DNA from: Acidimicrobiaceae bacterium
GTDB taxonomy: Bacteria > Actinomycetota > Acidimicrobiia > Acidimicrobiales > Ilumatobacteraceae
Assembly: GCA_002698945.1 (NCBI GenBank)
Contig: NZZV01000129.1
Span: forward strand, 1-54,252
Reading direction: 5' to 3'
Length of the DNA stretch: 54,252 bases
Made by a program: the position numbers and the translations under genes. How positions within the stretch are numbered: position 1 is the first letter of the stretch; the number at the start of each line of letters is the position of its first letter. Positions 12,228 through 22,127 of this stretch are shown piece by piece. The notes below the pieces were generated by a model, which worked only from the letters and a program-made list of their open reading frames with translations, had not been told where the DNA came from and ran no database searches.

Positions 12228-13628
12228 GTGGCGACGCCACCATCTGGTCCGACGCTGACGTTCCTCGGCGGCGCCAGGACGGTCACCGGCAGCAAGACCC
12301 TGCTCGAGACGGGCGACACCCGCGTCCTGATCGACTGCGGCGTGTTCCAGGGTCGCAAGGAGCTCCGACTCGCCAACTGGGCCGAGTTCCCCGTCGACCC
12401 CGCCTCGATCGACGCCGTCGTCCTCACCCACGCCCACGTCGACCACTCCGGCTACGTGCCCCGGCTCTGCCGGGCCGGCTTCCGCGGCCCCGTGTACGCC
12501 ACGGGCGGAACGTGCGACCTCGCAGCGATCGTGCTCCCCGACAGCGGCCACCTGCACGAGGAGGAGGCGGCGTTCGCCAACCGCAAGGGCTACAGCAAGC
12601 ACCACCCCGCGCAGCCGCTCTACACCGAAGCCGACGCGGTGCGGTCGCTGGCGCAGTTCGTGCCCGTCGGCTTCGGTGAGCGGCGAACGGTCGCCGCCGG
12701 CATCGACGTCGAGTGGACCCGGGCCGGCCACATCCTCGGGGCCGCCTCGCTCCACGTCGACGTCGGCGACCGGCGCCTCGTGTTCAGCGGTGACCTCGGC
12801 CGGGCCGGTCACCCTCTGCTGCTGCCGCCCGACCCGATCGGCGCGGCCGATGTCGTCGTCGTCGAGTCGACGTACGGCGACCGAGCGCACCTCGACGTCG
12901 ACGCTGCCGCGGCGCTGACGCTGGTCGTCAACGACACGGCCCGACAGGGCGGCGTGGTGATCATCCCCGCCTTCGCCGTCGACCGCACGGAGGTCGTGCT
13001 CTGGCACCTCGACCAGCTCGTGGAACGTGGCGACATCCCGAACCTCCCGATCTTCGTCGACAGTCCGATGGCCAGCCGGGCTCTCGACGTGTACCGCAAC
13101 GGACGGCTACGAGGTTCGCCCGAGTTCCGGCCCGGTGTCGCCGACCGGCCGCTGTTCCCCTCGTTGGACATCACCGAGACGCCCACGACCGAAGCGTCGA
13201 AGTCGCTCAACGCCCGCCACGGTCCGTTCGTCATCGTGTCGGCGTCGGGGATGGCGACCGGAGGCCGCGTCCTGCACCATCTCGCGGATCGCATCGGCGA
13301 CAGTCGCAACGCCGTCGTCCTGGTCGGATTCCAGGCGCCGGGCACTCGCGGTGATCAGCTCCGGCACGGCGCCGACCGGATCAAGATGTTCGGATCCGAG
13401 TACCGCGTGGCCGCCGACGTCGTGTCGATCGAGCTGTCGTCGCACGCCGATCGCTCGGAGCTGCTCGCCTGGCTCGCGACCGCCGACGATCCCGACCTGG
13501 TCCTCGTCAACCACGGCGAACCCGACGCCGCAGCGAGCTTGGCCGACGCCGTGCACGAACGCCTCGGCGTGCCGGCGATGGTGCCCGCTCCCGGAGAACG
13601 CGTCGCCGTACCGCCGCGCACACGGTGA
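12228..13628 (+). CDS. Beta-CASP metallo-beta-lactamase-fold RNase-like protein
   Basis: TFLGGARTVTGSKTLLE...VVLTHAHVDHSGYVPRL...VDSPMASRALDVYR...SGMATGGRVLHHL; AAAGGAGG Shine-Dalgarno before GTG. Confidence 0.9.
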   Translation: MATPPSGPTLTFLGGARTVTGSKTLLETGDTRVLIDCGVFQGRKELRLANWAEFPVDPASIDAVVLTHAHVDHSGYVPRLCRAGFRGPVYATGGTCDLAAIVLPDSGHLHEEEAAFANRKGYSKHHPAQPLYTEADAVRSLAQFVPVGFGERRTVAAGIDVEWTRAGHILGAASLHVDVGDRRLVFSGDLGRAGHPLLLPPDPIGAADVVVVESTYGDRAHLDVDAAAALTLVVNDTARQGGVVIIPAFAVDRTEVVLWHLDQLVERGDIPNLPIFVDSPMASRALDVYRNGRLRGSPEFRPGVADRPLFPSLDITETPTTEASKSLNARHGPFVIVSASGMATGGRVLHHLADRIGDSRNAVVLVGFQAPGTRGDQLRHGADRIKMFGSEYRVAADVVSIELSSHADRSELLAWLATADDPDLVLVNHGEPDAAASLADAVHERLGVPAMVPAPGERVAVPPRTR

Positions 13629-13664
13629 GGCCGCGCGGCGGACGCAGCCTCGGCGGGCGTCGCG

Positions 13665-14978
13665 TCAGCGGGCGTCGAACACGACGTCGTCCGGCGGGTT
13701 ACCGGTCGCCTCGAGCACCGTCGGTCCACCGGCCAGCACCTCGTCGAGGAACGCCAGCACGTACGTGTCGAGCAACTCCGCGACCCGCGCCGGATCCATG
13801 TCGCCGTCCGAACACCCCTCGACGGCGTACGCGTCGATCGTCTCGGTCACGACGGCCGGCACATCGGGCAACGATCCGACCGCGTCCTGATAGGCGCAGA
13901 TGTCGGTGAACGACTGGTGCTCGCCGGCGACCAGCTCGACCCGATAGGCGGGCGAACTCGCGCTGGCGTTGTCCCAGAGCCGGGTCACGTTCGGATCGAC
14001 CGGTGTCGTGACGTCGTCGGCGCCGACGACGATCATCATCGGCACGTCGATCGTCGCCAACGTCTCGTCGGAGAAGGCGTTCGCGCTGACGGCCGGCGCC
14101 AACGGGACGATCGCGTCCACTCGATCGTCGGCGGCGAACTCGCCGAGCTCGTTCGTGAATCCGGTGACCATCGCGATCGTCGTGAAACCACCGAACGAGT
14201 GTCCCGTCACCACAACCTGCTCGCCGTCGACGTGGGTCGCGACCGGACCGGCGGACGGGTTGCTCGGGTCGGTCATGGCGTCGATCACCCGAGTCACGTC
14301 GTTCGGACGGTTGAACGAGATCACCGCCGGATCGTCGCCGGCACCGGCGATCCGATCGATGGCGGTGTTGCCGGTGTGATCGGGAGCGGCGACGACGAAG
14401 CCGTGGCTCGCCAGCGCCTCGGTGTAGGCGCTGTGGATGTACCGCAGTCCGCCGCTGCCGTGCGAGTAGACGACCAGCGGGAACGGCCCGTCGGTGGAGA
14501 TCGCGTCGGGCGCCGCGGCGAACGCCCCCGGCGACTCGTAGAACACGCCCGGCAGCAGCGTGTACTGCATCGGCGACGCGGCCGCGGCGTCGAATCCGGC
14601 GTCGAGCGGGTACCACACGTCGACCGTCAGCGGACGTTCGGGATCGTCGTCGAGCGTGATCGTTTGCACCCCGACCTCGTACGGGCCGTCGGCCACCGGG
14701 ATGAAGGGTGTCGCCGGCTCGGTCGTCGGCGGCGCCGTGCTCGCCGGCGACGTCTCGGGCACCGTCGTCTCGGACACCGTCGTCGCCGGTGCGGTCGTCT
14801 CGCTCGTCGCCGGTGCGGTCGTCTCGGGCACCGTCGTCGCCGGTGCGGTCGTCGCCGGTGCGGTCGTCTCGGTCGTCGCCGCAGCCTCGGTCGTGTCCCC
14901 GGCCTCGTCGTCCGATCCACCACACGCGGCCGCGGTGAGGGCCAAGACGACGAACGGGACGAGGGGACGACGCAACAT
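13665..14978 (-). CDS. Secreted lipoprotein alpha/beta hydrolase (PAF-acetylhydrolase/dienelactone hydrolase-like)
   Basis: LALTAAACGGSDD lipobox, Thr/Pro/Ala linker, VVYSHGSGGLRYIHSAYTEAL, VTGHSFGGFTTIAM nucleophile elbow. Confidence 0.85.
   Translation of the reverse strand: MLRRPLVPFVVLALTAAACGGSDDEAGDTTEAAATTETTAPATTAPATTVPETTAPATSETTAPATTVSETTVPETSPASTAPPTTEPATPFIPVADGPYEVGVQTITLDDDPERPLTVDVWYPLDAGFDAAAASPMQYTLLPGVFYESPGAFAAAPDAISTDGPFPLVVYSHGSGGLRYIHSAYTEALASHGFVVAAPDHTGNTAIDRIAGAGDDPAVISFNRPNDVTRVIDAMTDPSNPSAGPVATHVDGEQVVVTGHSFGGFTTIAMVTGFTNELGEFAADDRVDAIVPLAPAVSANAFSDETLATIDVPMMIVVGADDVTTPVDPNVTRLWDNASASSPAYRVELVAGEHQSFTDICAYQDAVGSLPDVPAVVTETIDAYAVEGCSDGDMDPARVAELLDTYVLAFLDEVLAGGPTVLEATGNPPDDVVFDAR
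14740..14900. repeat. Low-complexity coding repeat (TTETTAPATT-type linker)
   Basis: Repeated gccggtgcggtcgtc-like units encoding the linker of the 13665..14978 lipoprotein. Confidence 0.7.
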
Positions 14979-15047
14979 CTCCGCATCATGGCCGCCGACA
15001 CCGCTCGCTGTCTCGTCGTGGGTCGACTTCGCTCGTAGCCTGCCGGG

Positions 15048-16556
15048 ATGGCCGACCACCCTGCGCCACCGCCGCCGGACGGTGTTCCGCTCCCGAACGG
15101 CGTCGCGATCGCGCTCGTCACCGTCACGTCCGGCGCCGTCCTCGTCCTCGAGATCCTCGCCGGGCGTCTGCTCGCCCCCTACGTCGGCGTCAACCTCGAG
15201 ACGTACACCGCGATCATCGGGACGATCCTGGCCGGCATCGCGCTCGGCGCGTGGGCCGGCGGTGTCGCCGCCGACCGCGTTGACCCGCGGCGGCTCATCC
15301 CACTCCTGCTCACGTTCGGTGGCGCGCTCGCGATCGCCTCGATCCCCATCGTCCGTTTCCTCGGGGGCGACCCCGGCCCCGGCCCCGGCGCTGACAGCCC
15401 GTCGAGCATCATCCTCGCCCTGTGGGCGTTCGGCCCGTCGGCCGCCGTGCTCAGCGCCGTACCGCCCGCCGTCGTCAAGCTGCAGCTCCGCGACCTCGAC
15501 CGGACGGGAGCGGTCGTCGGTCACCTCTCGGCGTGGGGCACCGCCGGCGCCATCGCCGGCACGTTCCTCGCCGGCTACGTGCTCGTCGCGTTCGCCGCCG
15601 TCACGACCTTGATCGTCACCGTCGGTGCGTTCCTCGCCCTCACCGGCGTCGCGATGTGGCTCGGACAACGTCTCGTCGACGCCACCGCCATGATGTCCGC
15701 CGGCGGCGTCGCTCTGCTCGGGCTCGCCGGGGTCGCCGCGACCGACACGCCCTGTGAGGTGCAGACCGCCTACTACTGCCTGTCGATCGAGGACGATCCC
15801 GATCGCGACGGGGGCTACACCCTGGTCCTGGACGACCTGCGCCACAGCTACGTCGACGTCGACGACCCCACCCACCTCGAGTTCTGGTACGTCCGCCGCA
15901 TCGCCGACGCGATCGACACCCAGACCCCGGGCGACGACATCGACGCGGTCGCGATCGGCGGCGGCGCGCTGACCGTGCCCCGATGGCTGGACGCGACCCG
16001 ACCCGACACGACGCACACCGTGCTCGAGATCGATGCCGAGCTGATCGACGTCGTCGAGGAGGAGTTCGGTCTCCCGCCGGCGACGATCGTCACGGGTGAC
16101 GGCCGGCAGGCGGTCCGCCGCATGCCCGACGACTCGGCCGACGTCGTCGTCGGCGACGCGTTCGGGAGCCGATCGGTGCCGTGGCACCTCGCGACGCGTG
16201 AGTTCCTCGCCGACGTCGACCGCGTCCTGCGCGACGACGGCATCTACGTCGGCAACGTGATCGACGGCGGTGCCGAGTCGTTCCTGCGCGCCGAAGCGGC
16301 GACGCTCACCACGACGTTCGACCACGTCGTCGTCATGCGCGGACCGGGCGTGGTCGACGGCGCGATCGGCAACTCGGTGATCCTCGCGAGCGACGCGCCC
16401 ATCGACGTCGAAGCGTGGGACGCGGCACGCGTCGCCGCCGGTGACGAGGGAGATCTCGTCGGCGACGACGGCGACCTCGATGCGTACCTCGACGACGCGA
16501 TGGTCCTCACCGACGACTTCGCGCCGGTCGATCAGCTCATCCTCGGCACCCGCTGA
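15048..16556 (+). CDS. Membrane-fused spermidine synthase-like protein
   Basis: Multiple TM N-terminus plus C-terminal SpeE-like domain (VLEIDAELIDVVEEEFGL...VTGDGRQAVRRMPDDSADVVVGDAFGSRSVPWHL). Confidence 0.85.
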   Translation: MADHPAPPPPDGVPLPNGVAIALVTVTSGAVLVLEILAGRLLAPYVGVNLETYTAIIGTILAGIALGAWAGGVAADRVDPRRLIPLLLTFGGALAIASIPIVRFLGGDPGPGPGADSPSSIILALWAFGPSAAVLSAVPPAVVKLQLRDLDRTGAVVGHLSAWGTAGAIAGTFLAGYVLVAFAAVTTLIVTVGAFLALTGVAMWLGQRLVDATAMMSAGGVALLGLAGVAATDTPCEVQTAYYCLSIEDDPDRDGGYTLVLDDLRHSYVDVDDPTHLEFWYVRRIADAIDTQTPGDDIDAVAIGGGALTVPRWLDATRPDTTHTVLEIDAELIDVVEEEFGLPPATIVTGDGRQAVRRMPDDSADVVVGDAFGSRSVPWHLATREFLADVDRVLRDDGIYVGNVIDGGAESFLRAEAATLTTTFDHVVVMRGPGVVDGAIGNSVILASDAPIDVEAWDAARVAAGDEGDLVGDDGDLDAYLDDAMVLTDDFAPVDQLILGTR

Positions 16557-16595
16557 CCATCCTTCGTCGAGACGCCGCCGAAGTACGCTGCGGCC

Positions 16596-17135
16596 ATGTC
16601 GAGTCCCCGGAGTGCGGTGCGCCGACCCCCCACCACCTCCGACCGGATCGCGCTCGCCTGGCGCGAACTGCGCCGCAACGCCACCGGCCCGGCGATGCGC
16701 GCCCACCTCCTCGGCCCCGACGGTCCCAAGCTCGAACAGGCACAGACGGATGCGCTCGAGATCATCGTCGCCCACCGCGACGGCATCCGCATGAGCGACT
16801 TCGCCGACGCGATGCACGTCGACCCGAGTACGGCCACCCGCGCCGTCGACCGCCTCGAACGTCTCGGGCTCGCCGAGAGGCGCCAGATCGACGACGATCG
16901 TCGGTACGTCCAGGCCACGGCGACCCAGCAGGGCATCGAGACCGTGCGGCGGATCCGCCGCCTGCGCTCGCTGGCGATGCGGCGCCTGCTCGAACCCTTC
17001 GACGAGGTCGAACTGGAAGAGTTCGCGAGCTACCTCGAACGCTTCGTGGCCTCGATCGACGAGCTCCTCGACGACCTGCACCACGATCGCCTCGACGACG
17101 CATCACCTACCGCGGATCGGAACACGACGCGTTAG
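16596..17135 (+). CDS. MarR-family transcriptional regulator
   Basis: [48 protein letters not shown] winged helix. Confidence 0.88.
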   Translation: MSSPRSAVRRPPTTSDRIALAWRELRRNATGPAMRAHLLGPDGPKLEQAQTDALEIIVAHRDGIRMSDFADAMHVDPSTATRAVDRLERLGLAERRQIDDDRRYVQATATQQGIETVRRIRRLRSLAMRRLLEPFDEVELEEFASYLERFVASIDELLDDLHHDRLDDASPTADRNTTR

Positions 17136-17145
17136 GGTCGCCCTC

Positions 17146-17727
17146 GTGGCCGACCAGAGCACGTTCGCCGATCAGGCGATGGAGTACGCCCCCCAGCTCT
17201 ACTCGGCGGCGATGCGCATGACGCGCAATCAGGCCGACGCCGAAGACCTGGTACAGGAGGCCTACCTGCGCGGGTTCCGCAGCTTCCACACCTTCCAGGA
17301 GGGCACGAACCTGCGTGCCTGGCTGTTCCGGATCCTCACCAACGCCTACATCAACCGGTATCGGGCCAAGCAGCGGCGACCGCAGGAGTCGGATCTGGCC
17401 GACATCGAGGATCTCTACCTCTACCGCCGGCTCGGCTCGATGGAGACGGCCGCGGCGTCGATGTCGGCCGAGGAACAGTTCCTCGACGTGTTCACCGACG
17501 ACGAGGTCAAGCAGGCCCTCGAAGACCTGCCGGAGAACTTCCGCCTCCCCGTCCTGCTCGCCGACGTCGAGGGGTTCGCCTACAAAGAGATCGCCGAGAT
17601 GCTCGACATCCCGATCGGCACCGTGATGAGTCGGCTCCATCGGGGAAGAAAAGCGATGCAGCGCGCGTTGTACGACTACGCCGAGGCTCGTGGCCTCACC
17701 AGCGCACCCAGCGGTGCGGACACCTGA
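17146..17727 (+). CDS. sigR: ECF sigma factor, SigR/SigH-like
   Basis: [49 protein letters not shown]...[24 protein letters not shown]; next to RsrA-like gene. Confidence 0.9.
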   Translation: MADQSTFADQAMEYAPQLYSAAMRMTRNQADAEDLVQEAYLRGFRSFHTFQEGTNLRAWLFRILTNAYINRYRAKQRRPQESDLADIEDLYLYRRLGSMETAAASMSAEEQFLDVFTDDEVKQALEDLPENFRLPVLLADVEGFAYKEIAEMLDIPIGTVMSRLHRGRKAMQRALYDYAEARGLTSAPSGADT

Positions 17728-17741
17728 CCCAGCTCGACGAC

Positions 17742-18008
17742 ATGCCCGATTGCAACGAAACCATCCGCGAACTCGACGCCTACCTCGACGGCGAACTGAG
17801 CGACGAACTGCGTGGGCACATCCACGGCCACCTCAGCGACTGCATGGACTGTCTCCAGGCGTTCGACTTCCACGCCGAACTGAAGGCGGCGATCCGCCGC
17901 AAGTGCTCGAACGACGAGGTGCCGCCCGGGCTGCTCGCCAAGATCGAGTCGTGCTTCGCCACCGACTTCGACGGCGACGGCGTCATCGGCGCCCCCGACC
18001 AGCCCTGA
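17742..18008 (+). CDS. rsrA: RsrA-like zinc-binding (mycothiol-system) anti-sigma factor
   Basis: CNETIRELDAYLDGELSDELRGHIHGHLSDCMDCLQAFDFHAELK; HX3CX2C. Confidence 0.87.
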   Translation: MPDCNETIRELDAYLDGELSDELRGHIHGHLSDCMDCLQAFDFHAELKAAIRRKCSNDEVPPGLLAKIESCFATDFDGDGVIGAPDQP

Positions 18009-18090
18009 CCCGAATCAGGCTGGGGCCAGCCCGGCGGCCGATCCCGAGCGGATGCCGCGTCCGGCCCCACCGCTCGCTACGCTGACTCGC

Positions 18091-18243
18091 ATGCTTGCCG
18101 CCTACATCTGGCACTGGTGGATCGGTCTGGTCCTGCTGATCGCAGGAGTCGCGGGCGCCGTGGCGCTCATCGGTGGCTACCTCAAGCAGGTGTCGTCGCA
18201 GCGCTACCCCGACGGCAAGCGCGGCCGCGAGCAAGAGCTCTGA
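18091..18243 (+). CDS. Small single-TM protein (50 aa)
   Basis: MLAAYIWHWWIGLVLLIAGVAGAVALIGGYLKQVSSQRYPDGKRGREQEL; TACGCT -10-like element 7 nt upstream of ATG. Confidence 0.6.
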   Translation: MLAAYIWHWWIGLVLLIAGVAGAVALIGGYLKQVSSQRYPDGKRGREQEL

Positions 18244-19109
18244 GCGAGTTCGACCGGCTCCTCCCGCACTGCACGTTCCCCCTCCCGACACGTCCCGTCA
18301 CCGCCGCCTTCTCCGGCGGACCCGACTCGACCGCCCTGCTCGCGCTGGCGCGCCACGCCGGCCTCGAGGTCGTCGCCCACCACGTCGACCACGGCATCCG
18401 ACCGGAGTCGTCCGCCGACGCGGATCGGGCACGCGAGATCGCCCGCCGGCTCGACATCGAGATCGTCGTCCATCGGGTCGAGGTCGGTACCGGCCCCAAC
18501 CTGGAGGCCCGGGCCCGCGCCGCCCGCCGCTCGGTCGTCCCGCCCGGATCGATGACCGGTCACACGCTCGACGATCAGGCCGAGACGCTGCTCCTCCGCC
18601 TCCTGCGTGGCAGTGGCACCACCGGGCTGGCGGCCATGCGACCCGGCCCGCAGCACCCGCTGCTCACGATCCGCCGACTCGACACCGAGGCGGTCTGCTC
18701 CGAACTCGGCATCGAACCGGTGCGCGACCGATCGAACGACGATCCCTCCCTCTGGCGCAACCGTGTCCGCCACGAACTGATCCCGCTGATGGCCGACATC
18801 GCCGAGCGGGATGTCGCTCCGATCCTGGCGCGCACGGCCGACCTGCTGCGCGACGACGACCTCGTCCTCGACGCGCTCGCGGACGACCTCGACCCGACCG
18901 ATGCGCGGGCGATGGCCGCAGCGGATCCGGCGATCGCCCGTCGTGCTCTGCGGCGGTGGCTCACCGAATCCGGCTATCCGCCCGACGCCGCGGCGATCGA
19001 GCGAGTGCTCGACGTCGCCCACGGACGCGCCGTCGCCTGCGAACTCCCGGGCGGGCGCCGGATCGAACGATCTCGCCAGGCCTTCCGCATCGTTCCACCG
19101 GAGCGGTAA
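18240..19109 (+). CDS. tilS: tRNA(Ile)-lysidine synthetase
   Basis: TAAFSGGPDSTALLALARHAGLEVVAHHVDHGIR PP-loop; HTLDDQAETLLLRLLRGSG; start codon uncertain. Confidence 0.9.
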   Translation: MSEFDRLLPHCTFPLPTRPVTAAFSGGPDSTALLALARHAGLEVVAHHVDHGIRPESSADADRAREIARRLDIEIVVHRVEVGTGPNLEARARAARRSVVPPGSMTGHTLDDQAETLLLRLLRGSGTTGLAAMRPGPQHPLLTIRRLDTEAVCSELGIEPVRDRSNDDPSLWRNRVRHELIPLMADIAERDVAPILARTADLLRDDDLVLDALADDLDPTDARAMAAADPAIARRALRRWLTESGYPPDAAAIERVLDVAHGRAVACELPGGRRIERSRQAFRIVPPER

Positions 19110-19169
19110 CATCGGCACCCGCATGTCGACGCGATCCAACACCTCCGCCCGCTGCTGGGAGATCGGCTG

Positions 19170-19676
19170 ATGCCACCGAAGCTCCGCGGCAAGTGGGCGC
19201 TCGGCATCCAACCCCGCCACTTCACCTGGATCCTGCAGGACAAGCTCGCGATCTGCGAGCGACCTGGCGGGTACGGCGAGAACCACCGTCGCGTCCGGCG
19301 CCAGGAGGAGATCATCTGGCTCCGTGAGAACGGGTTCAACTACGTGATCTCGATCATCCAGGCGTCGAGCAATCTGCACAACTACGAGGAACTGAACATG
19401 CCGTACCGGCATCGGCCGTTCCGCAACGACGAACGCGATGCGTGGCTCAAGGCGTTCTACACCGAACTCGACGACCTGCTCAAGAACGGCAACAAGGTCA
19501 TGGTGCACGGCGAGGAGTTGGGCGACCGGATCGTCGGCATCATGGGCGGCTACATCCGCTGGGCCGGCCTCATCGACGATCCCACCAAGGCGATCGAGAT
19601 GACCGAACGTCTCACCCACCGCAAGCTCGACCCCTGGGCCCGAGACGTCGTCAAAGACGCCGCCGACCTCCGCTGA
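19170..19676 (+). CDS. Dual-specificity phosphatase-like protein, probably catalytically inactive
   Basis: DSP-like layout ending VMVHGEELGDRIVGIMGGYI, with HG(X5)R in place of HC(X5)R. Confidence 0.65.
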   Translation: MPPKLRGKWALGIQPRHFTWILQDKLAICERPGGYGENHRRVRRQEEIIWLRENGFNYVISIIQASSNLHNYEELNMPYRHRPFRNDERDAWLKAFYTELDDLLKNGNKVMVHGEELGDRIVGIMGGYIRWAGLIDDPTKAIEMTERLTHRKLDPWARDVVKDAADLR

Positions 19677-19690
19677 CCACCGCCCGCTCC

Positions 19691-19777
19691 GACACAGATG
19701 GTGTCGGATCCCTTCCGTGCCTCCATGTCCTGCCGCCTCCCGTCGTCGCACGGGAGGGATCCGACACCATCTGTGTC
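19691..19777. repeat. Intergenic long inverted repeat (element B)
   Basis: 30-nt arms with one mismatch: GACACAGATGGTGTCGGATCCCTTCCGTGC / GCACGGGAGGGATCCGACACCATCTGTGTC, 27-nt loop. Confidence 0.92.
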
Positions 19778-20435
19778 AGTAGAGGTTGCAGGTGGTGGGG
19801 ATGTCGAGGAGGGGGACGGGGTCGACCGGTTCGGGCGAGCCGTATCGTTGTTTCTCGCCCGGGCGCACCTCGAAGTGCAGGTGGTGGCCGCCGGGTGTCG
19901 CGTTGCCGGTGTCACCCACGTATCCGATGACCTGACCCTTGGTCACGAGACTGCCGACCTCGAGGCCGTCGGCGAAGCTCGCGAGGTGGTAGTAGCGGTA
20001 CTGGACCGGCCCACCGTCGACCGGGTCGTCCACCCACAGCCGCCAGCCCAGACCGGGTGCGCTGTCGAGGTCGGTGTGTTGGATCTCGAGCACCCCGTCG
20101 GCGACCGCGTACACCTCCTGGCCCTCCGTGGCGCCGATGTCGAGCCCCTGGTGACCTCCGGAGCCGCGGGCCTTGCTGTGGCCGCCGAAGTTGTCGAACA
20201 CCTCGCACATCGGCGACGGATCGATCGGGAACAACAGCCCCTCCCCCGTGGTGATCACGCGTTCGGCCGGCGAACCGACCTCGCCGGCGTCGGAGATCCC
20301 GCCCAGGGCCGCCGCAGAACCGAACGACGCCGTGACCAGGAAGGTGACGGCCGCCACACCCGATCGGACGCGCCGCTGACGCGCCCGGATAGCTTGGTGC
20401 TCGATGGCAGGCGTTCGGGTACTCGTGAGCGGCAT
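19776..20435 (-). CDS. M23-family peptidase (secreted)
   Basis: GHQGLDIGATEGQEVYAVADGVLEI...GGHHLHFEVRPGEKQRYG; hydrophobic N-terminus; start uncertain (overlaps divergent gene). Confidence 0.85.
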   Translation of the reverse strand: MPLTSTRTPAIEHQAIRARQRRVRSGVAAVTFLVTASFGSAAALGGISDAGEVGSPAERVITTGEGLLFPIDPSPMCEVFDNFGGHSKARGSGGHQGLDIGATEGQEVYAVADGVLEIQHTDLDSAPGLGWRLWVDDPVDGGPVQYRYYHLASFADGLEVGSLVTKGQVIGYVGDTGNATPGGHHLHFEVRPGEKQRYGSPEPVDPVPLLDIPTTCNLY

Positions 20436-21384
20436 GGGTGGAGAGCTCGGGTCTCGGGTCGCCAGTCTGCTCGAAGACGAACCGTGGGTGGGATCGCTCG
20501 AAGGCATCGACGTCGACCCACCCCGCCGTCGACTTCGCAGGGCGGTGTTCCATCGTATCGTGGCCGGCCAGCACGACCGCACCGTCGAGACGGTGACGGC
20601 GTTCAACCCGCACATCGTCGTCCACATCGCCGTGTGGGAGCCGAACGCTCGCGCGAACACACGCGTGGCCCGTGGGCTCACCGACGACGCCGCCACGTCG
20701 ATCCTCGGCGCCGCCGCCGAGTGCCGGGCGCTCGAGTCGATCGTCGTCCGCAGCGGCCTCGAGATCTACGGTCGGGCGCGCAACTCGCTCACCCGCCCGA
20801 CCGAGCGTGAACCTCGCGATCCGACCAGCGTCTACGGGCACATGGTCGACGACATCGAGCGCACCGCGCGTGCGATCGGCCGTCGCATCGGAGTCTCGGT
20901 CGGCACGCTGCGCCTCGCCACCGTGCTCGGCCCGCACGTGCCGAGCGCGCTCGGCAGGGTCCTGCGCATGCCGGCCGTCCCGTTCAGTGCGCTGGCCGAC
21001 CCGCCCTTCGCCGTGATCCACCAGCACGACGCCGCGGCGGCGTTCGTCCTGGCGGCCGAGGCCCGTCTCGACGAGCCGCTCAACATCGTCGCACCCGGCG
21101 CGATCACCACGTTCCAGGCGATCCGGCGCGGCGGACGGATACCCGTTCCCTTGATCGGCCCCGAGTGGCGAGTGGCACGGGCGCTCAACTACCTCGCGGG
21201 TGCGCCGATCCCCGATCACGTCCAGGAAATGTTCCATCGGGGTCGCCTGGCCGACGGCCAGCGCGCCCGAGAGGTGCTCGGATTCGCCCCGACGACCACG
21301 ACGAGCGACGTGATCGACCAGCTGTACGGCTGGCCGAGCGTCGTCCACACCCCGTCCGACGTCGCGTGGGAGACTGCGTCATGA
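20404..21384 (+). CDS. NAD-dependent epimerase/dehydratase (SDR family)
   Basis: MAGVRVLVSGMGGELGSRVASLL...VRSGLEIYGR...SVYGHMVDDIERT. Confidence 0.85.
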   Translation: MAGVRVLVSGMGGELGSRVASLLEDEPWVGSLEGIDVDPPRRRLRRAVFHRIVAGQHDRTVETVTAFNPHIVVHIAVWEPNARANTRVARGLTDDAATSILGAAAECRALESIVVRSGLEIYGRARNSLTRPTEREPRDPTSVYGHMVDDIERTARAIGRRIGVSVGTLRLATVLGPHVPSALGRVLRMPAVPFSALADPPFAVIHQHDAAAAFVLAAEARLDEPLNIVAPGAITTFQAIRRGGRIPVPLIGPEWRVARALNYLAGAPIPDHVQEMFHRGRLADGQRAREVLGFAPTTTTSDVIDQLYGWPSVVHTPSDVAWETAS

Positions 21385-22127
21385 GCCATCCGTCGCGCCA
21401 ACTGGCGGACGTCATCACCCTGCCCGCCCGCAGTCTCGGCGGGCACGCGGCCGGTGTCGCCGGGTCGGCGGCCGACCAGGTGCGGGTCTGGACCGCGAAC
21501 GATGTGGACGACTGGGGACGCGACAACGGGTTCGTCGACCGGGTGTGGGCGGCGAGCCGTCTGCGCTGGAACGTGTCGGTCGGCGGTGCTCAACACGTCC
21601 CGAAGCGCAAGGGAGCCCTCATCGTCGTCAACGCTCGACGATTCGCGCTGGCACCGGTGTTCGCGGCGCTGGCGATCGGCGGCGCGACCGGTCGTCCGGT
21701 CCGCTTCGTCGGTCGGCCCGACGTCGCGCCGGTCGGGCCGATGATGCAGCGGCTGGGCGGGCTGCTCCCCATCCCTCGCGAGGTCGAGCGCGCCCTGGCC
21801 GCCGACCAGTTGGTCGTGCTCGGCGCGGCGCCGCACATCACGAACCGGACGTCCGGCATCGTCGATCACCGGATCGTCGGCGCCGCCACGATCACCAAGG
21901 TGCCGGCGATCCCGGCGGCGACGGTCTCGGTGCCGCTCCGCCGATCGGCCCGGGTCGAGATCGGTGCGCCGATCCGGCTCGCTCGCAAGCGGCGCGGTCC
22001 GCTCGACGAACTCGAGACCGCCGACGCACTCCAGCACCACCTCGACGCCCTGCTCGACGAACTCGGTGGTGCGCTCACCGGCACCCCGCTCGACTGGCTC
22101 CCGTTCAACGGCATCGGAGGCGTCTGA
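21381..22127 (+). CDS. PlsC-like acyltransferase-family protein (degenerate motifs)
   Basis: GALIVVNARRFALAPVFAALAIGGATGRPVRFVGRPDVAPVGPMMQRLGGLLPIPREVE; paired with an SDR epimerase as in mycobacterial galE2-Rv0502; HX4D absent. Confidence 0.65.
   Translation: MSHPSRQLADVITLPARSLGGHAAGVAGSAADQVRVWTANDVDDWGRDNGFVDRVWAASRLRWNVSVGGAQHVPKRKGALIVVNARRFALAPVFAALAIGGATGRPVRFVGRPDVAPVGPMMQRLGGLLPIPREVERALAADQLVVLGAAPHITNRTSGIVDHRIVGAATITKVPAIPAATVSVPLRRSARVEIGAPIRLARKRRGPLDELETADALQHHLDALLDELGGALTGTPLDWLPFNGIGGV

Noticed and set aside
14740-14900. CRISPR-like short tandem repeats
   Set aside because: Repeats are irregular, in frame and encode a Thr/Ala/Pro lipoprotein linker; no unique spacers.
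14979-17084. N-terminal extension of the minus ORF 13665..17084
   Set aside because: Antisense to the spermidine-synthase-like and MarR genes; true start is at the lipoprotein signal peptide (14978).
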